60,811 nt of DNA from Clostridium sp. ZS2-4. Lineage in GTDB: Bacteria > Bacillota > Clostridia > Clostridiales > Clostridiaceae. The DNA is taken from contig NZ_JAPPRQ010000133.1 of assembly GCF_026719745.1 (NCBI RefSeq), positions 1 through 60,811 on the forward strand. The letters are read 5' to 3'. Shown here in pieces: positions 18,092 to 27,584 of this stretch (within the stretch, counting starts at the first letter, position 1; the number at the start of each line of letters is the position of its first letter). The notes under the pieces are model-generated. The model made no database searches, was not told the origin of the DNA, and saw nothing but the letters and a program-made list of their open reading frames with translations. A program made the translations under genes and the position numbers.

Positions 18092-18778
18092 ATGGATGGA
18101 ATGTTAGGGAAAATATTAATCGTGGATGATGATGAAAATATATGCGAAGTAATAAAAATGTATTTAGAGAACGCAGGATATTCTACCACGGTTTGTTATG
18201 ATGGAAAAGAGGCATTAGAGGCTTTTGTGCAGTATATGCCAGACTTGGTTTTACTTGATATTATGCTACCACATATGGATGGAGTAGATGTATTAAAGCG
18301 GATAAGAAGAGAATATGAGACTCCGACTATTATGTTAACTGCAAAAGGTGAAACTTTTGATAAGGTTTTAGCTTTGGAATTGGGAGCAGATGATTATATT
18401 GTAAAACCTTTCGAACCTAAAGAAATGATAGCTAGAGTTAAAGCTGTACTTAGAAGATATAATGTAGAAAATGAGAATAAAGAGATTCTTAAATTCCAAG
18501 GACTTATAATTGACATGAATTCATATACTGTTGTTTATGAAAGCAATGAGATTAAGATGCCGCCTAAAGAATTTGAATTATTATATTATCTTGCTAGTAA
18601 TAAAAACAAAGTTTTTACAAGAGAACAGCTTTTATGCGAAGTTTGGGGATATGATTATCCAGGAGACTCTAGAACTGTAGACGTTCACGTAAAAAGACTC
18701 AGGGAAAAACTCCAAGGTGGATCTAATTGGCAAATAGAAACTGTTTGGGGTGTTGGATATAAGTTTGAGGTGAAATAA
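18092..18778 (+). CDS. OmpR/PhoB-family response regulator
   Basis: 228 residues from ATG 18092, behind AGGGGGA; the longer in-frame ATG at 18056 lacks a ribosome site. The receiver domain (about 6-120) has the acidic pocket VDDDE, the phosphoacceptor Asp56 in LVLLDIMLP, the Thr in TIMLTAKG and the Lys in DYIVKPFEP. The winged-helix DNA-binding domain (about 130-228) carries LPPKEFELL-like and VDVHVKRLREKL motifs. It is directly abutted by its histidine kinase gene. Because htrA follows, control of envelope-stress functions (as in CssRS of Bacillus) is a reasonable inference. Confidence 0.93.
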   Translation: MDGMLGKILIVDDDENICEVIKMYLENAGYSTTVCYDGKEALEAFVQYMPDLVLLDIMLPHMDGVDVLKRIRREYETPTIMLTAKGETFDKVLALELGADDYIVKPFEPKEMIARVKAVLRRYNVENENKEILKFQGLIIDMNSYTVVYESNEIKMPPKEFELLYYLASNKNKVFTREQLLCEVWGYDYPGDSRTVDVHVKRLREKLQGGSNWQIETVWGVGYKFEVK

Positions 18779-20200
18779 ATGCAGAAGAAAAGCTTGTTTT
18801 CTAAAATGGTAGCAACATATACGCTTATAATTACGATAAGCTTTGTTATACTTGCTGCATTTCTATCTTTTTGGTTTCAAGGATATTATTTTGATGAAAG
18901 ACAAAAACAACTTTCAGGCGAGGCTCAAATAATATCAAACGTAGCAGTGAAGTATTTATATGGAGAAGCTTCATTAAATCAAATAAATGAAGTCTTAAAT
19001 CATACATCAAAGTATACTTCTTCAGATATATTATTATCTGATAATTATGGGTACGTATATGCAGTGTCAAATCAAGATCATAAAAAATTTATTGGAATGC
19101 AAATTTTAACAGAAGATTTAGGAAATTTAAGAGAAGGAAAAGCTGTTGAAAAGCAAGGTTTTCTAGATAATATTTTTAAGGTTCCTGTACATACTTATGA
19201 GGTGCCTATATTTTATAGCGGAATATTTCAAGGTGTTGTATTCATTAATACTACTATGAATGAAATAAAGGAACCATTAAATAGGGTGTATGAAATTATT
19301 TGGATTTCAGCAGTTTTAGCAATAATACTTTCCAGTATTGTAATTTATTATTTTTCTCAAAAAATAATTGTGAAGCCTTTAGCTAAGATAAACAGTGTAG
19401 CAGATAAAATTTCCAAAGGACGAGTTAATAAGAGGGTTGAAATTATTTCCAATGATGAAATAGGAGAGTTAGCACGGTCCTTTAATTCTATGGCAAATTC
19501 TTTACAAGAAGTTGAAAATAATAGAAGAGTATTTATATCTAATGTATCTCATGAACTTAGAACGCCGATAACATCCATTAAAGGATTTATTGGTGGAATT
19601 TTGGATGGAATTATACCAAAAGAAAAAGAAAGGTATTACTTATCGGTAGCTTATGAAGAAATTCAAAGGCTTACAAGACTTATTAATGATCTTCTTGATT
19701 TATCAGCTATAGAAGCAGGAAAGTTTACATTAAATATTCAAGAATTTGATATTAATGAAATTATAAGACTTTCTATTATTAAGTTTGAAACTGTAATAAA
19801 ATCAAAAAAAATAAATGTAGATGTTTGGCTGGATGATAAAGATGTACGTGTTTTAGTAGATAGAGACAAAATTATTCAGGTAGTAACTAACCTTATAGAT
19901 AATGCTATAAAATATGTTGATGATGGTGGAAATATCGAAATTAAAACTAAGGTAAAAGGTCAGAAGGTTTTTGTATCAATATATAATGATGGACCTTGTA
20001 TTTCAGATCAAGATGCAAAATATATTTGGGATAGATTTTATAAAAGTGATAAATCGAGAACATCTAAAATAAGCACAGGGCTTGGGCTTTCCATTGTTAG
20101 AAGGATTATAGCTCAACATGGAGATGACATTTGGTTTGAAAATACGGACAATAAAGGAGTAAAATTTATATTTACTCTAAAGTCTTCACGAAGTAAGTAA
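18779..20200 (+). CDS. Membrane sensor histidine kinase
   Basis: 473 residues. Two membrane helices (about 12-33 and 172-192) flank an extracytoplasmic sensor of about 140 residues. A HAMP domain (about 195-245), the H-box FISNVSHELRTPI with His258, N-box VVTNLIDNAIKYV, F-box WDRFYKSD and G2 box STGLGLSIVRRI follow. The G1 position reads NDGPCIS, so the usual second Gly of DxGxG is replaced; this may still be functional but is worth noting. The start ATG directly follows the stop codon of the response regulator (TAA ATG), so the pair is translated together. The signal is unknown; envelope stress is suggested by the neighbouring htrA. Confidence 0.93.
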   Translation: MQKKSLFSKMVATYTLIITISFVILAAFLSFWFQGYYFDERQKQLSGEAQIISNVAVKYLYGEASLNQINEVLNHTSKYTSSDILLSDNYGYVYAVSNQDHKKFIGMQILTEDLGNLREGKAVEKQGFLDNIFKVPVHTYEVPIFYSGIFQGVVFINTTMNEIKEPLNRVYEIIWISAVLAIILSSIVIYYFSQKIIVKPLAKINSVADKISKGRVNKRVEIISNDEIGELARSFNSMANSLQEVENNRRVFISNVSHELRTPITSIKGFIGGILDGIIPKEKERYYLSVAYEEIQRLTRLINDLLDLSAIEAGKFTLNIQEFDINEIIRLSIIKFETVIKSKKINVDVWLDDKDVRVLVDRDKIIQVVTNLIDNAIKYVDDGGNIEIKTKVKGQKVFVSIYNDGPCISDQDAKYIWDRFYKSDKSRTSKISTGLGLSIVRRIIAQHGDDIWFENTDNKGVKFIFTLKSSRSK

Positions 20201-20297
20201 ATTTATTACACAACTAATAATTCTTAAAAAAATTATGATTTATTCATATTTATGTAAAAAAGTTTTAGTATACTTAAGTAGATAGGAGGTGAAATAC

Positions 20298-21476
20298 TTG
20301 TACGGAAATAATGATAAAATTAAAGATGTTGCGTGGGAAAGTGTAGAAGGTAGACAGTGTGGTGAAATAAAATTCAGAAAACAAAAAAGTAGAATAAAGG
20401 TAATTTTAAAATTTATAGCGTTTGTATTGATTGCAGCTATATCAGGAGCAATATCGTCACTATACATAGTAAATAGGAAATACTCTGAAATTAGTAAGAT
20501 TAATGAAAATAATTTGAATAATAAAAATACTATCTCTAATATAGAAACTGAAATTCCAAGTAATACAATAGGTAGAGTAGCGGAAATGGTAGGACCAGCG
20601 GTAGTAGGGATAACTAGTAGTACAAGAGATACTTTAAATGTTGAAAGTAAAAGTACGGGTTCAGGTATAATATTTGACCCTAATGGATATATAGTAACTA
20701 ATTACCATGTAATTGACGGTGCTGATCAGATTAATGTTAAATTGGCTAATTCAGGAAAGTCATTAAACGCTAAGTATATTGGCTTTGATGCTACTTCAGA
20801 TTTAGCGATAATAAAAATAGAGGCAAAAAACTTACCTACAGCAAAATTCGGAGATTCCTCTAAAGTTAGGGTGGGAGATGTTGCTATAGCTATTGGAAAT
20901 CCAATAGGAGAAGAATTTGCTGGTTCTGTTACAGCAGGTATAATTAGTGCTTTGAATAGAAAAATCCAGTACGGTGGTTCAGTATATAAGGTGCTTCAAA
21001 CAGACGCAGCTATAAATCCAGGAAATAGTGGGGGAGCTCTTTGTAATGCAATGGGAGAAGTTATAGGTATAAATAGTTTGAAATTAGGAGGATCTATTCA
21101 GCAAAACATAGAAGGCATAGGATTTGCTATAGCCATTAATGAAGCTAATCACATAGTAGAACAAATAATGAAATATGGAAGAGTTGCAAGACCACGTATT
21201 GGAATATACGGGAAAGATGCAGTGTCAGAAGAAAATAAAAACATCAAAGGAGTATATGTTCAAGAAGTTGTTAAGAACAGTGGTGCAGCAGCTGCTGGAA
21301 TTAGACCAACGGATATAATAATAGAGTTAGATGGGAAAAAAATAACCGGTTTTCAAGAATTGTTAGCTATTATAGAAAAGCATAAAATAGGAGATATAGT
21401 AAAGTGTAAGATTTGGAGAAATGGAAATACTATAAATGTAACAATAACTCTTTCTGATATTGTTGAAGATAAATAA
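20298..21476 (+). CDS. htrA: HtrA/DegP-like serine protease
   Basis: 392 residues from TTG 20298, 7 nt after GGAGGT; the in-frame GTG at 20289 lies inside the ribosome site. One membrane helix (about 34-58) anchors the protein with its catalytic part outside. The trypsin-like triad is His137 (VTNYHVIDG), Asp168 (DATSDLAII) and Ser244 (NPGNSGGAL). One PDZ domain (about 295-390) follows. HtrA degrades or refolds damaged exported proteins. It follows the two-component genes after 97 bp with no strong terminator between, so co-regulation is plausible. Three in-frame sequences could serve as start; the TTG is best supported by spacing. Confidence 0.94.
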   Translation: MYGNNDKIKDVAWESVEGRQCGEIKFRKQKSRIKVILKFIAFVLIAAISGAISSLYIVNRKYSEISKINENNLNNKNTISNIETEIPSNTIGRVAEMVGPAVVGITSSTRDTLNVESKSTGSGIIFDPNGYIVTNYHVIDGADQINVKLANSGKSLNAKYIGFDATSDLAIIKIEAKNLPTAKFGDSSKVRVGDVAIAIGNPIGEEFAGSVTAGIISALNRKIQYGGSVYKVLQTDAAINPGNSGGALCNAMGEVIGINSLKLGGSIQQNIEGIGFAIAINEANHIVEQIMKYGRVARPRIGIYGKDAVSEENKNIKGVYVQEVVKNSGAAAAGIRPTDIIIELDGKKITGFQELLAIIEKHKIGDIVKCKIWRNGNTINVTITLSDIVEDK

Positions 21477-21488
21477 AAGAGTTGTTGC

Positions 21489-21534
21489 AACACTAAACCC
21501 ATGAGGTTTTTCTCATGGGTTTAGTGTTATTGAT
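21489..21534 (+). terminator. htrA terminator
   Basis: A 17-bp perfect stem (21489-21505 with 21512-21528) carries a T-rich 6-nt loop and is followed by ATTGATTG. It is very stable though the T tract is weak. Confidence 0.8.
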
Positions 21535-21607
21535 TGCTTTATTAAATTTTATTTTTAATGTATTATAGTTAAGTGAACTAATGTTAATGTATTTGGAGGT
21601 AAACAAA

Positions 21608-22177
21608 ATGTTTTTAATAGTAGGGCTGGGAAATCCGGGAAAAGAATACGAGCATACAAGACATAATGTAGGTTTTGATATTGTAGAATTAATTGGTGAT
21701 AAGCATAATATTGATATAAATAGGAAAAAATTTAAAGGAATATATGGTGATGGAAGAATAGCTGGAGAGAGAGTTTTATTATTAAAACCAACTACATACA
21801 TGAATTTAAGTGGAGAGAGTATAAAAGAAGTTCTTAACTTTTATAAAATTCCTAATGATAATATCATAGTTTTGTATGATGATATAAGTATAGAAGTGGG
21901 TAGACTTAGAATTAGGCAAAAAGGCAGTGCTGGAGGTCATAATGGAATTAAAAGCATTATTGCTCACTTAGGCAGTGATGTTTTTCCAAGAGTTAAAATT
22001 GGAGTAGGACAGCCTTCGAGAGAAAATTTAGTTTCTCATGTTTTAGGCAAATTTTCAAAGGATGAAAGAGCAATGTTAGAAGATGTTTTTGAAATAGCAG
22101 CAAAATCAGTTGAAGCCATTATAGAAGGTGGGGTCACTGAATCTATGAATAAATTTAATGGTTTCAAAGCAGAGTAA
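21608..22177 (+). CDS. pth: Peptidyl-tRNA hydrolase
   Basis: 189 residues from ATG 21608 behind GGAGGT; an earlier in-frame ATG (21581) precedes the ribosome site and is rejected. The family motifs are [23 protein letters not shown] (catalytic His in TRHN), [18 protein letters not shown] and [13 protein letters not shown]. The enzyme releases peptides from tRNAs that dropped off the ribosome. The order pth-mfd is conserved in Firmicutes; the 18-bp gap to mfd suggests one transcript. The Bacillus gene fin, normally between them, is absent. Confidence 0.97.
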   Translation: MFLIVGLGNPGKEYEHTRHNVGFDIVELIGDKHNIDINRKKFKGIYGDGRIAGERVLLLKPTTYMNLSGESIKEVLNFYKIPNDNIIVLYDDISIEVGRLRIRQKGSAGGHNGIKSIIAHLGSDVFPRVKIGVGQPSRENLVSHVLGKFSKDERAMLEDVFEIAAKSVEAIIEGGVTESMNKFNGFKAE

Positions 22178-22195
22178 TATGAGAGGTGTATACAT

Positions 22196-25100
22196 ATGAG
22201 ATTAAAGGGCATTATGAATCCTTTATTAGATAATAGTGCATTTAAAAGAGTGATAAATGGAATAAATAAAAACAAATTTCCAATAGAGATTTTGGGAATT
22301 TCTGATTCAGCCAGAAGTTATTTTATAAATAGTATATATGAAGAACAAAACGAGTCAATTTTTATTTTTACTAATAACGATGTAGAAGCTAAAAATTTAT
22401 ATGAAGATTTATCTTTTTACATACCGGATGTATATTATTTTCCTACAAAAGAAGTAGTTTTTTATAATGTCTATGCTATTTCTGGAGATTTAAGATGGGA
22501 AAGACTTAAGATTATTAGAGAAATGTTAAAAAAAGAGAGAAAAGTAATAGTTACGTCTATAGAAGCTTTGGCATCTAACTATATTTCGCCACAACTGTAT
22601 AGAGAGTATACTTTGAATTTTGCAGGAGGAGATGTAGTAGATTTAGAAAAATTAGGAGAAAAACTAATTCAAAGTGGATATGAAAGAGTGAATATTGTAG
22701 AGGGAAAAGGCGAATTCGCCATAAGGGGCGGAATAATAGATGTTTATTCTCCGATAGATCCAATTGCATACAGAATTGAACTTTTGGGTGATGAAGTAGA
22801 TTCTATAAGAAGTTTTAATACAGAATCACAGAGAAGTATAGAAAAACTTAAAAGTATAGAGATTTTCCCGGCAAAAGAAATGATTCTTACTAAAGAAAGT
22901 ATAGATAGAGGATATAACAATATACAAAAAGATTTAGAGATAGCAAAAGGAAATTTAAAACATGATAAAGAAGCAATGGAACGTTTAGAAACTACTATTT
23001 CATCAAATTTAGAGCTATTAATGGAGAACTGGAATTTTGAGACTATAGATAGTTTTTTACCATATTTCTATGAAAAGCCTTCTTCTTTATTTGATTATAT
23101 ACAGAATGCATTTGTAATTGTTACGGATGTGCAAAGATGTACAGGAAAACTAGACAGTGTTTATTTTGAATTTGAAGAGAACTACAAAGATTTTCTTCAA
23201 AGAGGAAATATACTTATGAGACAATCAGAATTACTGATAAATAAGAATAACGTATATGAAGAGCTACAAGAACAAAAAATTATTACTATGGATATTATTG
23301 ATAAACACAATGAAATCTTTAATCCAAAGCTTCAAGAAAGTTTTTCACAAATAAGTCTCAACAGTTATGGAGGAAAATTAGAGTTACTTATTGATGATAT
23401 TAGAGAAAAAAAAGCTAAAGGATATAAGACAATAATTCTTTCTGGAACTAGACCCAGAGGTGAAAGATTAGTAGAAACGCTTAGAGATAGAGATATTGAG
23501 AGTGTTTATAAAGACGTTATAGATGACATTCAATTTGGTGAAGTAGTTATAACCTTTGGAAATCAGCTTAAGGGATTTGAATACCCAGAATTGAAACTTT
23601 GTGTAATATCAGATAAAGAGGTTTTTGGAAAATCTAAGCGTAAAAGTACTAGAGTTAATAAAAAAGGTGTAGGTAAAATAAAGAGCTTTACTGAGTTAAA
23701 ACCTGGAGACTATGTTGTTCATACGAACCATGGTATTGGTGTGTATAAAGGAATAAATCAACTGGAGGTTCAAGGGCATAAAAAGGACTATTTAGAGCTT
23801 AGCTACACTTCAGGAGACAAGTTGTTTGTACCTGTTGATCAATTAGATTTAGTGCAAAAATATATTGGTAGTGAAGGTAAAGAGCCTAAGGTAAGTAAGC
23901 TTGGTGGAAATGAATGGGTTAAGGCTAAAAATAAAGTTAGGAAGGCAATAAATGAAATAGCAGAAGATTTGGTTAAACTTTATGCAGTTAGAGCTACGTT
24001 GAAAGGGTATAAATTTTCTAAGGATACTGTATGGCAGAAACAATTTGAAGATGAATTTCCATATCAAGAGACCGCTGATCAGCTTTCTGCGATTGAAGAA
24101 ATTAAAAGCGATATGGAATCTAACAAAGCTATGGACAGGTTACTTTGTGGAGATGTGGGATATGGAAAAACAGAAGTTGCAATTAGAGCTGCATTCAAGT
24201 CTGTAATGGATGGAAAGCAGGTGGCTATTTTAGTGCCAACTACCATACTTGCAGAACAGCATTACAATAATTTCGTACAAAGATTTTCAGATTTTCCTGT
24301 AAAGATTGATATGGTCAGCAGATTTAGAACTCCTGCACAGCAAAGATCAACTTTAAAAGAGGTTAAGGCAGGTAATATAGATATACTTATAGGGACACAT
24401 AGAATTCTTCAAAAAGATGTACAATTTAAAGAGTTAGGATTACTTATTGTAGATGAAGAGCAGCGTTTTGGAGTTACTCATAAAGAAAAAATTAAAAATT
24501 TCAAAAAAAATGTTGATGTGTTGACATTAACGGCTACTCCTATTCCAAGAACCCTTCATATGTCTCTTACTGGCATAAGAGACATAAGTGTTATTGAAAC
24601 TCCTCCTGAGGAAAGGTATCCTGTTCAGACTTATGTTGTAGAGTATAATGAGCAACTTATTTCTGATGCTATAATGAGAGAGATAAATAGAGGAGGACAG
24701 GTTTATTTTGTATATAACAGAGTAGGAACAATAAAGGAAATGGCTGCTTACATTGCAAAATTAATGCCAGATGCTAGGGTGGCTATTGCTCATGGTCAGA
24801 TGCCTGAAAGAGAGTTAGAAAAAGTAATGATTGATTTCATGAAAAAAGAATTTGATATATTGGTTTGCACTACAATTATAGAAACTGGTCTGGATATTCA
24901 AAATGCTAACACTATGATAATATACGATGCAGATAAATTTGGTCTTTCTCAGCTATATCAACTTCGTGGAAGAGTAGGAAGAACTAACAGAATGGCATAT
25001 GCTTATTTAACATATAGGAAAGATAAAGTGTTAACAGAAGTAGCTGAAAAGAGATTGAAAGCCATTAAAGATTTTACAGAACTAGGCTCTGGTTTTAAGA

Positions 25101-25708
25101 TTGCAATGAGAGATTTGGAAATAAGAGGTGCTGGAAATATTATTGGCTCAGCGCAGCATGGACATATGGCTTCAGTAGGATATGATTTGTACTGTAGAAT
25201 GTTAGAAGATACTATAAAAGTGGTTAAAGGAGAAATTGACAAAGAGCCTTTTGAAACTGTTGTTGAATTAAAGGTAGATGCATATATTCCAAGTAGTTAC
25301 ATAAAGGATGAAGTTCAAAAAATTGAAGTATACAAGAAAATAGCAAGTATTGATTCAAAGGAGAGTATGATTGATATACAAGAGGAATTAGAAGATAGAT
25401 TCTCTGATATACAGCCATCAGTACAAAATCTTATAGATATTGCTTATGTAAAGAGTGCTGCAAATAAAATTGGAATTGAGGAAATAAAAGAAAAGGGCAA
25501 TGAGGTTGTAATCAAATTTGAAAGTAAAAAATGGATGACAGATTTATTAATTAAAGGAATAATGAAAAAATATAATCGAAAGATTATATTTAAGATTGGC
25601 AATGAGCCAGTTTTAGGATATGGATTAAAAGGTGTAAAGAAAGAAGAGTTGCTTCACATTTTAAGAGAATTGGTAGAATATATTCAAAGTATAGTTGAAA
25701 CAAAGTAA
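22196..25708 (+). CDS. mfd: Transcription-repair coupling factor Mfd
   Basis: 1170 residues, standard length. It removes RNA polymerase stalled at lesions and recruits the UvrABC excision machinery. Domains in order: UvrB-like N-terminal module (about 1-330), the RNA-polymerase interaction domain with TELKPGDYVVHTNHGIGVYKG (about 500-565), and the SF2 translocase with Walker A GDVGYGKTEVA, DEEQ box and TATPIPRTLHM. The RecG-like motif, with GRVGRTNRMAYAYL, and a C-terminal TRCF domain (about 1010-1150) follow. Start ATG 22196 follows GAGAGGTG. It lies in the pth-mfd-prsA run typical of clostridia. Confidence 0.98.
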   Translation: MRLKGIMNPLLDNSAFKRVINGINKNKFPIEILGISDSARSYFINSIYEEQNESIFIFTNNDVEAKNLYEDLSFYIPDVYYFPTKEVVFYNVYAISGDLRWERLKIIREMLKKERKVIVTSIEALASNYISPQLYREYTLNFAGGDVVDLEKLGEKLIQSGYERVNIVEGKGEFAIRGGIIDVYSPIDPIAYRIELLGDEVDSIRSFNTESQRSIEKLKSIEIFPAKEMILTKESIDRGYNNIQKDLEIAKGNLKHDKEAMERLETTISSNLELLMENWNFETIDSFLPYFYEKPSSLFDYIQNAFVIVTDVQRCTGKLDSVYFEFEENYKDFLQRGNILMRQSELLINKNNVYEELQEQKIITMDIIDKHNEIFNPKLQESFSQISLNSYGGKLELLIDDIREKKAKGYKTIILSGTRPRGERLVETLRDRDIESVYKDVIDDIQFGEVVITFGNQLKGFEYPELKLCVISDKEVFGKSKRKSTRVNKKGVGKIKSFTELKPGDYVVHTNHGIGVYKGINQLEVQGHKKDYLELSYTSGDKLFVPVDQLDLVQKYIGSEGKEPKVSKLGGNEWVKAKNKVRKAINEIAEDLVKLYAVRATLKGYKFSKDTVWQKQFEDEFPYQETADQLSAIEEIKSDMESNKAMDRLLCGDVGYGKTEVAIRAAFKSVMDGKQVAILVPTTILAEQHYNNFVQRFSDFPVKIDMVSRFRTPAQQRSTLKEVKAGNIDILIGTHRILQKDVQFKELGLLIVDEEQRFGVTHKEKIKNFKKNVDVLTLTATPIPRTLHMSLTGIRDISVIETPPEERYPVQTYVVEYNEQLISDAIMREINRGGQVYFVYNRVGTIKEMAAYIAKLMPDARVAIAHGQMPERELEKVMIDFMKKEFDILVCTTIIETGLDIQNANTMIIYDADKFGLSQLYQLRGRVGRTNRMAYAYLTYRKDKVLTEVAEKRLKAIKDFTELGSGFKIAMRDLEIRGAGNIIGSAQHGHMASVGYDLYCRMLEDTIKVVKGEIDKEPFETVVELKVDAYIPSSYIKDEVQKIEVYKKIASIDSKESMIDIQEELEDRFSDIQPSVQNLIDIAYVKSAANKIGIEEIKEKGNEVVIKFESKKWMTDLLIKGIMKKYNRKIIFKIGNEPVLGYGLKGVKKEELLHILRELVEYIQSIVETK

Positions 25709-25765
25709 TTTTGTGATAAAATGGATTTATGGCAAAATAAATACATGAAAAGTGAGGGAGTAATA

Positions 25766-26800
25766 GTGAAAAATATAAAGAAATTAGTTGCAGCAATTGC
25801 AATAAGTATGTTTGCTGTTTCAGCGGTTGGATGCAAGATGATAGAAAAAACTCCAGAAGCTATAGCTAAAACAACAGTAGCTAAGGTTGGAGATAAAAAG
25901 ATAACAAGAGGGGAATTGGATAAAAACCCTCAAATGGTTTTTGTTGGTAAGCAATTGGAACAACAATATGGAGAAAAATATACTGAAAATCCACAAGCTA
26001 AAGAAGCGTTAAAAGAACAAAAAAAGCAAATATTAGATCAAATGACGATGGAAGAAGCACTGATGCAAGAAGCTGAAAAATTAAAGTTAATACCTAAAGA
26101 AGAAGAGCTTAAGAAGGAAGTAGATAAAAAAATTGCGGACTACAGAAAAGAGCAAAAATTAGAAGATGATAAAAAATATGAAGAAATGTTAAAGAATAAC
26201 GGATTAACAAAAGAAAGCTTGAAGGATATATTTGGAAAAAATATTATTATAGAAAAACTTCATGATGAGCTTATGAAGTCTGTGAAAGTTGAAGAAAAAG
26301 ATATTCAAGATTATTACAATAAATTTAAAGACAGATACCCTGTTAAAGCAGAAGACCCTACAAAGATACACATAGCACATATTTTAGTGCCTATATCAGA
26401 GGAGAAAGCTGAGGAAAAAGCTAAAGAAATTAAAGCTAAGCTTGACAAAGGAGAAGATTTTGCAAAGCTGGCAAAAGAATATGGAACAGATGGTACTAAA
26501 GATAAGGGTGGAGATTTAGGAACAGTTCCTGTTGTTAATTCAGGCTTTGATGAGGATTTTATGAATGGTGCTATGCAGCTTAAAAATGGAGAAATATCAG
26601 CACCAGTTAAAACTCAATTTGGATATCATATAATTAAAATGATAAAAAGAGAAGAAAAACCTGTAAAACCTTTAACTCAAATCAAAGATCAAATAAAAAA
26701 TGATTTATTAGAAAAGAAGAAAAATGATTTATGGTCTGATAAATTAAAAGAAATAAAAGATAAGGCAAAAATTAAAATATATGAAGAAGAACTAGTTTAA
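25766..26800 (+). CDS. prsA: PrsA-like lipoprotein peptidyl-prolyl isomerase
   Basis: 344 residues from GTG 25766 behind GAGGGAG. The upstream in-frame codons lack a ribosome site. The signal peptide ends AVGC, so Cys23 is lipidated and the protein sits on the outer membrane face. A SurA-N-like helical region (about 35-190) is followed by a parvulin rotamase domain (about 200-300) with HIAHILV, AKEYGTDGTKDKGGDLG and FGYHIIKM. It assists folding of exported proteins. The protein is strongly Lys/Glu-rich. It is 57 bp behind mfd and closes with a terminator. Clostridia often encode this foldase here; whether it is the main PrsA is inferred. Confidence 0.9.
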   Translation: MKNIKKLVAAIAISMFAVSAVGCKMIEKTPEAIAKTTVAKVGDKKITRGELDKNPQMVFVGKQLEQQYGEKYTENPQAKEALKEQKKQILDQMTMEEALMQEAEKLKLIPKEEELKKEVDKKIADYRKEQKLEDDKKYEEMLKNNGLTKESLKDIFGKNIIIEKLHDELMKSVKVEEKDIQDYYNKFKDRYPVKAEDPTKIHIAHILVPISEEKAEEKAKEIKAKLDKGEDFAKLAKEYGTDGTKDKGGDLGTVPVVNSGFDEDFMNGAMQLKNGEISAPVKTQFGYHIIKMIKREEKPVKPLTQIKDQIKNDLLEKKKNDLWSDKLKEIKDKAKIKIYEEELV

Positions 26801-26804
26801 TTTT

Positions 26805-26842
26805 CAAAAAAAAGATGATACCTAATGTATCATCTTTTTTTA
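26805..26842 (+). terminator. prsA terminator
   Basis: AAAAAAAGATGATAC pairs with GTATCATCTTTTTTT around CTAAT. It ends in seven T residues. Confidence 0.9.
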
Positions 26843-26940
26843 GTATTAAAATTAAAGCTATACATTTGTGTATAAAATTGCATATTTCGATGGATAATAA
26901 TATTGAAAAAGATTTTCGCTAATTAAGGAGGTAAATTTTG

Positions 26941-27492
26941 ATGAAAGCAACAGGTATTGTTAGACGTATAGACGATTTAGGAAGAGTAGTAATACCAAAA
27001 GAAATAAGAAGAACATTAAGAATCAGAGAAGGAGATCCTTTAGAAATATTTACTGATAGAGAAGGCGGGGTAATACTTAAAAAATATTCACCAATAGAAG
27101 AATTAAGTAATTTTTCTAAGGAATATGCTGAAGCATTACAAGTGACAGTTGGACATATAGTACTTATTTGTGATAAAGATAATATAATATCTGTTAGTGG
27201 TTCTACAAAAAAAGAGTACATGGATAAGAAAGTAAGTGCAGAAATTGAGCAAGTAATGGAAGAAAGAAGAGGAGTTAACTTAGGTGAAGGAGCCGATAAA
27301 GTTATTCCTTTAATAGATGACGAGGATGTAGAAGGAAAATATTCTGCACAAGTTATTTATCCAATAATAGCTGAAGGAGATGCTATAGGTGCTATAATTT
27401 TAGCGGCTAAAGACGAGGGCATTAATTTTGGGGAAGTTGAAATGAAATTGGCAGAAACAGCAGCTTCTTTCTTAGGAAAACAAATGGAATAA
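26941..27492 (+). CDS. spoVT: Stage V sporulation regulator SpoVT
   Basis: 183 residues. The start is ATG 26941 behind AAGGAGG; an adjacent TTG codon could also initiate. The N-terminal AbrB-type swapped-hairpin domain reads ATGIVRRIDDLGRVVIPKEI and RTLRIREGDPLEIF. The C-terminal GAF-like domain spans about 58-180. SpoVT modulates sigma-G-dependent gene expression in the forespore. Upstream, CATATTT at 26881-26887 with an ATA-containing element 17 bp before it weakly resembles a sigma-G promoter. Gene order spoVT-yabM-mazG matches Bacillus. Confidence 0.97.
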   Translation: MKATGIVRRIDDLGRVVIPKEIRRTLRIREGDPLEIFTDREGGVILKKYSPIEELSNFSKEYAEALQVTVGHIVLICDKDNIISVSGSTKKEYMDKKVSAEIEQVMEERRGVNLGEGADKVIPLIDDEDVEGKYSAQVIYPIIAEGDAIGAIILAAKDEGINFGEVEMKLAETAASFLGKQME

Positions 27493-27525
27493 CAAATGGC
27501 AGCTTGTCTGCCATTTGTTTTTGAG
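27493..27525 (+). terminator. spoVT terminator
   Basis: CAAATGGCAG pairs with CTGCCATTTG around CTTGT and is followed by TTTTTG. Confidence 0.85.
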
Positions 27526-27584
27526 TAATAATATCTCTACTTTTTAAATATTTATATTTAAAAAGCAATTTTGGAGGTATTATT

